Shown here one piece after another: positions 6,933 through 12,477 of a DNA stretch of 12,769 nucleotides. Positions within the stretch are counted from its first letter, which is position 1. The number at the start of each line of letters is the position of its first letter. Source of the stretch: Methanoregulaceae archaeon (GTDB taxonomy: Archaea; Halobacteriota; Methanomicrobia; Methanomicrobiales; Methanospirillaceae). The stretch covers positions 1 to 12,769 of the forward strand of contig JALOPT010000026.1 in assembly GCA_025453715.1 (NCBI GenBank). Direction: 5' to 3'. The notes under the pieces were generated by a model. It worked only from the letters and a program-made list of their open reading frames with translations, was not told the DNA's origin and did no database searches. The position numbers and the translations under genes are program-made.

Positions 6933-6959
6933 GGGACCCGGAGTTCAGCCGGATCCCCT
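6931..6959 (+). promoter_or_regulatory. Strong GC-rich hairpin in the leader region
   Basis: AGGGGACCCGG and CCGGATCCCCT pair over 11 positions with one mismatch around the loop AGTTCAG. It directly follows the pyrimidine tract, and TGTTTTGG comes after it. It may be a second terminator, attenuator arm or processing site. Confidence 0.5.
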
Positions 6960-7112
6960 GTAATGTTTTGGTCCAGAGAGTTTACCGGATGGTGTTATTA
7001 TCATGTGTAAAACATTTCTAATCCCACGTAATGAGGCAGAAAGGCGGAATAAGTGCATGAATTCAGGAGATATGCCGCATGCCACACGAAAGATAACCAG
7101 AAGGATTCATTC

Positions 7113-7123
7113 AGAGAGGAGGA
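7113..7123 (+). promoter_or_regulatory. Strong ribosome binding site deciding the 7131 start
   Basis: GAGAGGAGGAT ends seven bases before ATG 7131. This fixes the start there rather than at the in-frame ATG 7053, which would add 26 charged residues before the signal peptide. Confidence 0.8.
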
Positions 7124-7130
7124 TACTGTG

Positions 7131-8456
7131 ATGAAAACGAGAACGATTGTCCTGTTACTACTGGCAGCGGGACTCATCCTTGGGGGGGTCGCCATTTCAG
7201 GGTGTACCCAGAAGGCCACGTCATCACCTGCTGAATTGAAGATTGGGGTGGTCGCGTCGATGACCGGCCCATCAAGCGCGACCGGGAAAGACATGTGGCA
7301 GTCAGCACAAATTGCTGCCGACGAAATAAATGCAAACGGTGGCGTTTATGTTACTGAACTTGGGCAGAAAATACCGGTAAAAGTCATTGTCGGGGACGAT
7401 GAATCGACCCGTGAAGGCGGGCAGAAAGCCGTTTCAAAACTTATTTCCTCTGATAATGTGGATGCCCTTGTCGGTGGTTTTTCCAGTGCTGTAACATCGG
7501 CATCCCAGTCTGTGGTTGCAGAACGAAAAGTACCGTATGTCATAACCGGTGCATCGAGCCCGACCATCACACGGAGGACAGATATTGATACGTCCTATAT
7601 GTACCACTTCTGCCCGACAACCGATGATTACGGTAGCCAGACAACCCGGTTCATCAGCAATTTCATGAGGCCTGCAATTTATAATAAATTTAATCTTGAT
7701 ACTGCCCGGCCTCTCCGGCTTGCAATTGTGTACCAGGACAGTCCCTATGGGAAAGGTGTCCTCACGGCGGTTGAAAACACGATTAAAAATGAGAACCTTC
7801 CCGTAAAAATCGTGAGCAACGAATCGTTTAAAATGGGGGAGACAGACTACCGGACATTACTCACCAATGTCAAAGCAAGTCAGCCAGACGTGATTTATTC
7901 TGCAGCTTTCCTGAATGAACAGGGCCCCATGATCACCCAGGCCCGGAGAGACGTAGGGATGAATACGCTGTTCGTGGTGGTAGAGTGTAACGACGATCCG
8001 GATTATTACCGGAGCCTGAGCAGGTATGGAGAAGGGTCGATTATTGAAAGCCATTTCAGCCCCTACACAGTGCCAAACGGGTCTACGGCAGATGCAGCAA
8101 TTGTTTTCAAGAACAGCTACCAGAAAAGATGGGGCGGGTTCCCCAGTATGATGGGTGCGACCACGTATGAAGGAGTATACATTGTTGCAAATGCTGTCGG
8201 GCAGGCAGGATCGCTTGATAAAGCAAAAATCAGGGATGCCCTTGCGGCCACAAACATGCCTGAATCAATAGAGGCAATGAAGGATGGAAAAATAACCTTT
8301 TCAAAGGATGCCCGCGAGGCTGCCTTCAACCTTTACATGGAGCAGCTCGCCTGGAACGAAACACTGAATGAACTCCGGCCGACTATTGTTTATCCAGCTG
8401 ACCTGAGCCAGGGCAGTTTTGAAATCCCGGGATGGTACCAGCCGGGAACGGCATGA
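7131..8456 (+). CDS. ABC transporter substrate-binding lipoprotein, LivK type
   Basis: Surface-anchored solute-binding protein of 441 aa, Peripla_BP_6 / branched-chain amino acid (HAAT) family. The signal segment MKTRTIVLLLLAAGLILGG is followed by lipobox ISGC with Cys at residue 25 and a short linker. The mature domain begins with ELKIGVVASMTGPSSATGKDM, the standard opening strand and ligand loop. AQIAADEINANGG, VIVGDDESTREGGQKAVSKLI, VDALVGGFSSAVTSA and PYVITGASSP follow in family order, with a second lobe from about residue 200 and YEGVYIVANAVGQAGSLDKAKIRDAL near the end. The family binds branched-chain amino acids, amides, urea or aromatic compounds; the ligand cannot be called. No LivHMGF permease or ATPase genes are adjacent, so it either works with a transporter elsewhere or serves as a sensor. 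A hairpin follows the stop. Confidence 0.93.
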   Translation: MKTRTIVLLLLAAGLILGGVAISGCTQKATSSPAELKIGVVASMTGPSSATGKDMWQSAQIAADEINANGGVYVTELGQKIPVKVIVGDDESTREGGQKAVSKLISSDNVDALVGGFSSAVTSASQSVVAERKVPYVITGASSPTITRRTDIDTSYMYHFCPTTDDYGSQTTRFISNFMRPAIYNKFNLDTARPLRLAIVYQDSPYGKGVLTAVENTIKNENLPVKIVSNESFKMGETDYRTLLTNVKASQPDVIYSAAFLNEQGPMITQARRDVGMNTLFVVVECNDDPDYYRSLSRYGEGSIIESHFSPYTVPNGSTADAAIVFKNSYQKRWGGFPSMMGATTYEGVYIVANAVGQAGSLDKAKIRDALAATNMPESIEAMKDGKITFSKDAREAAFNLYMEQLAWNETLNELRPTIVYPADLSQGSFEIPGWYQPGTA

Positions 8457-8473
8457 ATATGAGTGATGTATTC

Positions 8474-8502
8474 CCGGGGGTTTCCCCGGACCACTATTCT
8501 TT
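8474..8502 (+). terminator. Hairpin terminator of the substrate-binding protein gene
   Basis: Stem CCGGGG-GTTT-CCCCGG, then a pyrimidine-rich stretch ACCACTATTCTTTCT, about 18 nt after the stop. Confidence 0.6.
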
Positions 8503-8687
8503 CTACATTCTGTTCATGATACCGTGAGGCGGTACTAACAGACAATAGGGGTATTACTGCGATACAACCAACGGTCAGGACTGGTCCGAATCATTTCAGT
8601 TTAGTCCTGTACACCCGTTCGACCCGTTGCATATCAACCGGGCAGACGCAGCTACATGATCGAACTTATCGATTATATGGCACATAT

Positions 8688-8747
8688 TGTATGTTATACA
8701 CATGATTTAGAAATGTATTAAATACATAATGTATAATATTCTATACA
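8688..8747. promoter_or_regulatory. Three TGTAT/ATACA dyads upstream of the 8798 gene
   Basis: TGTAT-GTT-ATACA (8688-8700), TGTAT-TAA-ATACA (8714-8726, extended to ATGTATT-A-AATACAT at 8713-8727) and TGTATA-N6-TATACA (8730-8747). The first two have identical arms and spacer length, and their centres are 26 bp apart, between two and three helical turns. The TATA-like sequences TTAAATAC and TATAATAT lie inside dyads two and three, so a bound protein would block or guide TBP. The regulator is unknown. Confidence 0.5.
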
Positions 8748-8753
8748 AGGTGT

Positions 8754-8769
8754 GTGCAGGGTTCTGCAC
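8754..8769 (+). promoter_or_regulatory. 5'-leader hairpin of the 8798 gene
   Basis: GTGCAG-GGTT-CTGCAC, a 6-bp stem 28 nt before the start codon, upstream of GAGGAGA (8781-8787). It may stabilise the mRNA. Confidence 0.35.
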
Positions 8770-8797
8770 GAGCACCGGATGATCGAGGAGAAATATC

Positions 8798-9277
8798 ATG
8801 AAAACAACAGGAATTTTTTTAGGGGCTCTCGGAGTCTGCGTGGTAGTTGCGCTGGTCGTAGGATTCGCCGGGGCAGCAGTTGTCACCCCGCATGTCTTTG
8901 GAAAGGCCACCAGAAATGAGACCGCCCCGGGACAGGGTCATGGGGCACCAGGAAATATCATCGACAAACTCGAACAGCAGGGTGTTGATGTTTCTGCAGC
9001 GAAGACGGCACTCGCTAACGGGGATATGACAGCCCTGAAAACATGGCTTGATGCATACCACCATGCTAACCCGCGAAACCAGACTTGTAATGAAAACCGG
9101 CCGTCCCCGGAAAAAATTATCGACAAACTCGAACAGCAGGGTGTTGATGTTTCTGAAGCAGAGACTGCAATCGCCAACGGTGACACAGCCGCACTCAGGA
9201 CATGGCTTTTTGAATTCCGGGAAGCCCACAGGGGAGAGAGCCGTGGCAATAAAACGGGAGGCAGGCCCTGTTTGTAA
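8798..9277 (+). CDS. Exported protein with two tandem 53-aa repeats
   Basis: Small exported protein of 159 aa. An N-terminal hydrophobic segment (about 5-27, ending GFAGAAVV) is a signal peptide or membrane anchor; there is no lipobox. Two repeats follow with a 53-residue period: IIDKLEQQGVDVSAAKTALANGD..LKTWL (about 54-91) and IIDKLEQQGVDVSEAETAIANGD..LRTWL (about 107-144). Each looks like two or three short helices. The linkers are rich in Gly, Asn, Arg and His. I recall similar repeats in methanogen exported proteins but have no function to give. At DNA level 37 bases are identical between the copies, suggesting a recent internal duplication. The ATG has GAGGAGA ten bases upstream. The operator-rich promoter implies tight control. 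Other-frame readings of the repeats on both strands are shadows. Confidence 0.85.
   Translation: MKTTGIFLGALGVCVVVALVVGFAGAAVVTPHVFGKATRNETAPGQGHGAPGNIIDKLEQQGVDVSAAKTALANGDMTALKTWLDAYHHANPRNQTCNENRPSPEKIIDKLEQQGVDVSEAETAIANGDTAALRTWLFEFREAHRGESRGNKTGGRPCL
8960..9155 (+). repeat. 37-bp exact direct repeat, period 159
   Basis: Bases 8960-8996 and 9119-9155 are identical; both encode IDKLEQQGVDVS. The period of 159 nt (53 codons) keeps frame. Identity at synonymous sites suggests recent duplication or gene conversion. Confidence 0.9.
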
Positions 9278-9291
9278 AAACATTACAGGAA

Positions 9292-9323
9292 GGAATACCC
9301 CTACAGTCATTCCATTTTCCCTT
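9292..9323 (+). terminator. Possible terminator of the 8798 gene
   Basis: GGAAT (9292-9296) and ATTCC (9309-9313) around a 12-nt loop, then ATTTTCCCTT. Weak stem, plausible place. Confidence 0.3.
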
Positions 9324-9351
9324 ACAAAAAAAACGTACAGGTGATACCATA

Positions 9352-9549
9352 ATGGTCAGTCAATCATTCAATGCCGGAAAAAAGTCGATACGCCGGAGTA
9401 CATACGAGCCGGACAGAGTGTACGAACAGGTGATGGATGTGGGAGAACCACATACCTCCCTGATAAAAACAGGCGCGGTCATAACCAATCTCTGTATATC
9501 GTTAGTGGTGATGGCACTCTTCGCAGCCTGTTCCCATCCCTTTCCGTAA
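9352..9549 (+). CDS. Probable small membrane protein, 65 aa
   Basis: A short frame with a hydrophilic, basic N-terminal half (SIRRSTYEPDRVYEQVMDVGEPHTS) and one predicted membrane helix (about 37-60: LIKTGAVITNLCISLVVMALFAA), ending CSHPFP. AGGTGAT lies eight bases before the ATG, and codon choice resembles the neighbouring genes. I do not recognise a family. It could be translated from the same mRNA as the repeat protein upstream, about 75 nt away. The opposite strand also has an open frame over this segment (9360-9563), but without a ribosome binding site or helix, so the plus strand is preferred. Existence as a real gene is moderately supported. Confidence 0.5.
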   Translation: MVSQSFNAGKKSIRRSTYEPDRVYEQVMDVGEPHTSLIKTGAVITNLCISLVVMALFAACSHPFP

Positions 9550-9701
9550 TCACCGAGGCTCAATGCAGCCCGGAAAACACATAAAACATATTCTTTATCA
9601 CGGATTGTCCTTCCAGGGAGCTGCGCCGGATGCGTAACCAGAATACACGAGGCAGAGGGTAATTTTCAATTGAGGGCCAGAATACTGTCATGTCCGATAT
9701 G

Positions 9702-9726
9702 TCTATAGTCTGCAGAGCTGGACTAT
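9702..9726 (+). promoter_or_regulatory. TATA-like box and inverted repeat before the 9731 gene
   Basis: TCTATAGT (9702-9709) is centred about 26 nt before ATG 9731, predicting a leaderless transcript. ATAGTC (9705-9710) and GACTAT (9721-9726) form an inverted repeat with a 10-nt spacer covering the TATA box and the region before the start. This is a possible operator, though 6-bp arms can arise by chance. Confidence 0.35.
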
Positions 9727-9730
9727 TGTT

Positions 9731-10294
9731 ATGCAGACAGGGAAACGGAGAGAAATATTCTTTTCCACGCTCTTAATTGTCCTTTTCAGCCTGGCATGCG
9801 TATCGGGCTGTATCCAGCCAACCAATCCTGGTCCCGGATCAGGGACAGGTCCATCATACTCCCCGCAACCCGCGCCTGTTGTTACCGGCCAGGGGTCTGC
9901 AGGACCGGATACCGCAATCGTTCCCTCCCAGGATACTCAGGTTACAGGTACTTCAGCAGGGGCCAGTAACCAGACAGCGGTAAATACCACGCCTGGCCCG
10001 AAATATTCTCGAGGGTCATCGGTCCAGAAAAATCCTGCAGATTCAAGCTACGATAAAGACCGTGCCTGGGTTATCATCAAAGTTAATCCGGATGACACGT
10101 ACACCGTGGGGCAGATTTATTTAGACCCGGAAGCCAGGGTCTGGTTTAAGGTAAGCGAGGAATTGCCGGTTGTCCGGGCGATTCACGCGGTGGAACGCGA
10201 CTACCCTGTCCTGAAGGGAACTGTTGACTGGAACACATTCCCGACGAAGCACGGGGTTGTTGACCAGTACGGGACAACAAGGCTCGAATGGTGA
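9731..10294 (+). CDS. Lipoprotein with long Gly/Ser/Pro linker, unknown function
   Basis: Surface lipoprotein of 187 aa. A positively charged start (MQTGKRRE), a hydrophobic segment and lipobox VSGC put the lipidated Cys at residue 27. A long low-complexity linker (about 28-105) rich in Gly, Ser, Thr, Pro and Gln has possible N-glycosylation sites (SNQTAVNTT). The C-terminal 80 residues form a compact domain: AWVIIKVNPDDTYTVGQIYLD, ARVWFKVSEELPVVRAIHAVERDY and a tail ending in TTRLEW. No named domain is recognised. It appears leaderless and monocistronic, with a hairpin terminator eight bases after the stop. Confidence 0.82.
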   Translation: MQTGKRREIFFSTLLIVLFSLACVSGCIQPTNPGPGSGTGPSYSPQPAPVVTGQGSAGPDTAIVPSQDTQVTGTSAGASNQTAVNTTPGPKYSRGSSVQKNPADSSYDKDRAWVIIKVNPDDTYTVGQIYLDPEARVWFKVSEELPVVRAIHAVERDYPVLKGTVDWNTFPTKHGVVDQYGTTRLEW

Positions 10295-10300
10295 TATAAC

Positions 10301-10329
10301 CCGGGAAGTCCCGGAAATCGTTCCTTTTT
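10301..10329 (+). terminator. Hairpin terminator of the 9731 lipoprotein gene
   Basis: CCGGG-AAGT-CCCGG followed by AAATCGTTCCTTTTT. A good stem plus T-run. Confidence 0.6.
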
Positions 10330-10530
10330 CGTGTCTCAACGATGAGGCCCACGGGGCAACTCACTGGAATAACGGTCAATTCACATACCGCAGAAGTTCC
10401 ATCCCGGGTGCCCAGGTTATCCCAAATACTAATCCGATTCCCCCATCGGGGCAAAATTTACCCTATTATTCATGAAAGAACAGGATAACTTCCATTCCAG
10501 TATCCAGGACTACTGTCTGTAACGAATGAC

Positions 10531-10539
10531 TTTAATACA
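10531..10539 (+). promoter_or_regulatory. Putative TATA box of the TPR gene
   Basis: TTTAATACA, predicted to start transcription near 10562, about eight bases before the ATG. Confidence 0.35.
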
Positions 10540-10569
10540 TTACATCAATATCAACTATTACAAGAGATC

Positions 10570-11151
10570 ATGAAAGTTACCAGGGCAGCTGAATTAAAAA
10601 ATGAAGGAAATGACTATTTCAAACAGGGTGAATATGAAAAAGCCCTGCAGTGCTATGGGAAAGCAGTTGAATTAGTCCCCGATTACCGCGACGCATGGAA
10701 CAATATTTATCTCACCCTTGTCAAACAGGAAAGGACCGAAGAAGCGGCCAGATGTAAGGAGATCCTTGATAAATTTGCCCTTGAGCCAAAAACGCAGCCA
10801 AAAGCAGTAGGGTCCGGACATTTTTCCAGGATACAGAAAGTCCTTATTGTAATCATAACAATCCTGCTGGTAGTTGCCGTCGTTGTTGCAACAGAGGCGC
10901 TTATGGGAGTAGGGGTCAAAAAGTCAGGGCCTAGCCCGATTGAAAGTAACCTGAATTCACTGGTTGCGTTAAGCCCGGTAGGCCTCAATATTTCAGGAAA
11001 CAATGCATCAGGTATAAACATCCCAAGTTCTGTTGATATGGTCTCAGGTTCGTTCGACACGGTGCAGAATTCACTGGTCGTGTTAAGCCCTTATGGCCTT
11101 GATATGCAGGCCAATAATATATCCACAAGCAATTCCCCTGTACCTTCCTGA
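10570..11151 (+). CDS. Membrane-anchored TPR protein with repeated outer segment
   Basis: Protein of 193 aa in three parts. The N-terminal cytoplasmic part has two tetratricopeptide repeats: AAELKNEGNDYFKQGEYEKALQCYGKAVELVPDY (about 6-39) and a weaker AWNNIYLTLVKQERTEEAARCKEILDKF (about 42-69). A basic linker leads to one membrane helix (about 89-112, VLIVIITILLVVAVVVAT). The outer tail (about 115-193) is rich in Ser, Asn and Pro and contains a repeated block: LNSLVALSPVGLNISGNNAS (128-147) and QNSLVVLSPYGLDMQANNIS (166-185), with several N-glycosylation sequons. TPR domains bind other proteins, so this could link a cytoplasmic partner to the surface; the partner is unknown. The ATG has only a weak GAGAT upstream and a very short predicted leader. 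Confidence 0.85.
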   Translation: MKVTRAAELKNEGNDYFKQGEYEKALQCYGKAVELVPDYRDAWNNIYLTLVKQERTEEAARCKEILDKFALEPKTQPKAVGSGHFSRIQKVLIVIITILLVVAVVVATEALMGVGVKKSGPSPIESNLNSLVALSPVGLNISGNNASGINIPSSVDMVSGSFDTVQNSLVVLSPYGLDMQANNISTSNSPVPS

Positions 11152-11294
11152 AAAATAGGGTGTTGACAGGGAATGAGGTACACAATTACCTTTTAGAATG
11201 AACCATCTCCCCGGATAGATGGCGGTGCCGGTACGAAGGCCTTGCCCAGGTGGGAGCGAAAACGAGGACCGTTGCCCAGGTATCCCTTAAAACT

Positions 11295-11315
11295 GCCATT
11301 AAAATGGTCCTTTTT
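11295..11315 (+). terminator. Terminator-like hairpin downstream of the TPR gene
   Basis: GCCAT-TAAA-ATGGT followed by CCTTTTT. It lies 145 nt past the TPR stop, so it could end that mRNA or a separate small RNA carrying the TTGCCCAGGT repeats. Confidence 0.4.
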
Positions 11316-11504
11316 CCCAATCAGGAGTTGCCGAAGTGGAAAGCCTGGCATTTATGTATCCCGTATAGGATAGGCCGCAAAGAAAGGCCTATTATTAGCG
11401 GAATCGGGATAAAATCACTTTAAAAGCGAGGGAAAACCACAGGAGGGAAAAGAAGGGCAAATCGGGCTCAATAGATGAAAGGAGACGGGAGATATCGGGT
11501 TGGG

Positions 11505-11556
11505 GGGGTAATAATACCCCTATCCGGGGGTATTTTGGAGGATTTTTGTATACCCC
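11505..11556 (+). promoter_or_regulatory. Alternative-pairing segment with GGGGTA/TACCCC arms
   Basis: Four complementary blocks lie in order: GGGGTA (11505-11510), AATACCCC (11513-11520), GGGGTATT (11527-11534) and ATACCCC (11550-11556). Block 2 can pair with 1 or 3, and block 3 with 2 or 4, so the folds 1:2 plus 3:4 and 2:3 exclude each other, as in attenuators. There is a T5 at 11543-11547. No gene follows closely in this orientation, so a regulatory role is unproven. Confidence 0.3.
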
Positions 11557-11620
11557 TAGTTGATCCCATTGTAGTGTAATAAATGAACAAATCAGATGCC
11601 TCTTAACCGGGGCGATGAAG

Positions 11621-11646
11621 GGGGTCATGGGGTCAGCAATGACCCC
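11621..11646 (+). repeat. Hairpin with duplicated GGGGTCA arm
   Basis: GGGGTCAT (11621-11628) pairs with ATGACCCC (11639-11646). A second GGGGTCA (11629-11635) fills the loop and could compete for the same partner. Confidence 0.45.
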
Positions 11647-11734
11647 TTCTGATACTTCTGCACTTTTGATTGGGGAATTTTGGTCGCAACACGGTCCTGC
11701 AAATATCCTCAATATTGGAGTTTTATTTTTATTA

Positions 11735-11836
11735 CCTAGGAAAAGCGAAGCACGGACACGGAGAGAACGGATCGACCCCATGCTTCGTGCAGCGGGCTGG
11801 CAGATCGCTCGTGGTCACCTATTCGAAAGGTTATAA
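11735..11836 (+). pseudogene. Relic of a type I restriction HsdR N-terminus
   Basis: The frame reads PRK and then SEARTRRERIDPMLRAAGW at 11744-11800, which closely resembles the opening residues of type I restriction R subunits and related DEAD/DEAH helicases (pattern EAxTRxxxIDPxLxxAGW). After WQI the frame departs from the family (ARGHLFERL) and stops at 11836, while HsdR proteins are usually 800-1,100 aa. No in-frame start suits the motif: the nearest ATG (11615) would add some 40 unrelated residues. The likely origin is an eroded or deleted hsdR, perhaps left when a restriction cluster was lost. The resemblance is from memory and the match is only about 20 residues, so a chance origin remains possible. 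Confidence 0.45.
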
Positions 11837-11953
11837 GGAAACGGTTTATAATAACGTATTCCCTAAATGAGGACGTCACATCCGAAAAATGGATGCAAAA
11901 CGGGCCCGGAAATACAGAATCAATAGTATAACAGGGTGAAACATCAAGCTAGA

Positions 11954-11962
11954 TTTTATTAA
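11954..11962 (+). promoter_or_regulatory. TATA box of the last lipoprotein gene
   Basis: TTTTATTAA is centred about 27 nt before ATG 11986, predicting a leaderless transcript. Confidence 0.4.
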
Positions 11963-11985
11963 TTTTTCGTGACCATACTTGAATC

Positions 11986-12441
11986 ATGAAATTCATATTC
12001 GCTATCCTTATCATATTCATCGTTGCTGTGCTTGCATGTGGATGTACAACCCAGGCCCCTGCTATAACTCAGGTGACAGCATCGCCAACCGTATCAACGA
12101 ATGTGAACATCCCCAATATGACGGGTATATGGCAAGGAACCGGCGATGGCTATACAACGAATGACGGGTTCACTCATTATCCTACAGCAACGTTCAACAT
12201 CACTGCACAAAAAGGGCAGATATTTATTGGGAAGAAGGAGTACCCAAGAATAGATGGAAAAACATATTACGAGAGCTTTTCCGGGATGATCACAACGAAC
12301 GGGGAGTTTTATGAAGCCGATAGCATCGGTGGTTTTTCTTTCGGAAAGTTGATCACTCCCAACTCCCTGGAACTAAATTATCTCGAGGAAGGTAACGATA
12401 CAAAAGCCCTTGTCATTCACCTCACTCGGCAAACCAATTGA
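11986..12441 (+). CDS. Small lipoprotein with beta-barrel-like domain
   Basis: Surface lipoprotein of 151 aa. A short signal segment MKFIFAILIIFIVAVL is followed by lipobox ACGC with Cys at residue 20. A Thr/Ser/Pro linker (about 21-44) precedes a domain that opens MTGIWQGTGDGYTTNDGF. It continues with alternating strands (TATFNITAQKGQIFIGKKEY, SFSGMITTNGEFYEADSIGG, SLELNYLEEGNDTKALVIHLTRQ). The GxWxGxxxGY opening followed by about eight strands resembles small lipocalin-like sensor or binding lipoproteins, but I cannot name a family. No Shine-Dalgarno site is visible; the TATA spacing fits a leaderless mRNA. T-rich sequence follows directly after the stop. Confidence 0.85.
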   Translation: MKFIFAILIIFIVAVLACGCTTQAPAITQVTASPTVSTNVNIPNMTGIWQGTGDGYTTNDGFTHYPTATFNITAQKGQIFIGKKEYPRIDGKTYYESFSGMITTNGEFYEADSIGGFSFGKLITPNSLELNYLEEGNDTKALVIHLTRQTN

Positions 12442-12477
12442 TTTTTCTCTTTTTAATAAGATTTAATTTTTAAAAAT
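12442..12477 (+). terminator. T-rich terminator of the last lipoprotein gene
   Basis: TTTTTCTCTTTTT right after the stop codon, then the A/T palindrome ATTTTTAAAAAT (12466-12477). Confidence 0.5.

Larger units (their letters stand above)
6589..7130. other. 542-bp structured intergenic region
   Basis: Between the XRE gene and the substrate-binding protein gene. It contains the operon terminator, a perfect 20-bp palindrome (6794-6813), a TATA-like box, a 24-codon ORF and two hairpins (6898-6927 and 6931-6959). No other promoter for the downstream gene is obvious in 6960-7112, so transcripts beginning near 6849 may provide a 5' leader of about 280 nt for it (inference). Confidence 0.5.
8457..8797. 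other. 341-bp intergenic region with operator-rich promoter
   Basis: The left part holds the terminator of the upstream gene and a small dyad TACCG-TGAGG-CGGTA (8520-8534). The right part (8680-8797) is A/T-rich and carries three inverted repeats, the likely TATA box, a leader hairpin and the ribosome binding site of the 8798 gene. I see no ORF or RNA gene in 8535-8680. Confidence 0.5.
11152..11985. other. 834-bp region without an intact gene
   Basis: This contains a hairpin CCATCT-N8-AGATGG (11203-11222), the 10-bp direct repeat TTGCCCAGGT (11242-11251 and 11272-11281), a terminator-like element (11295-11315), the hairpin ATAGGCC-N9-GGCCTAT (11370-11392), GGGGTA/TACCCC segments (11505-11556), a GGGGTCAT stem (11621-11646), an HsdR-like relic and the promoter of the last lipoprotein. 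Open frames on either strand lack starts, ribosome sites or recognisable domains. It looks like a decayed or structured-RNA region. Confidence 0.5.

Noticed and set aside
8819..9310. 163-aa and 103-aa frames on the minus strand with internal repeats
   Set aside because: The repeats only mirror the tandem repeats of the plus-strand exported protein, which has the signal peptide and ribosome binding site.
10224..10475. 83-aa frame overlapping the end of the 9731 lipoprotein gene
   Set aside because: The part after 10294 has a protein-like composition and might suggest a frameshifted extension, but a hairpin terminator lies at 10301-10329 and no ribosome site precedes the ATG.
11202..11423. Stop-free plus-strand stretch of 73 codons
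   Set aside because: It has no start codon near its beginning and no family resemblance; a stretch this long is expected by chance in a few percent of frames.
11395..11781. 128-aa open frame on the minus strand
   Set aside because: No domain, no ribosome binding site, and it runs through the hairpins and antisense to the HsdR-like relic.
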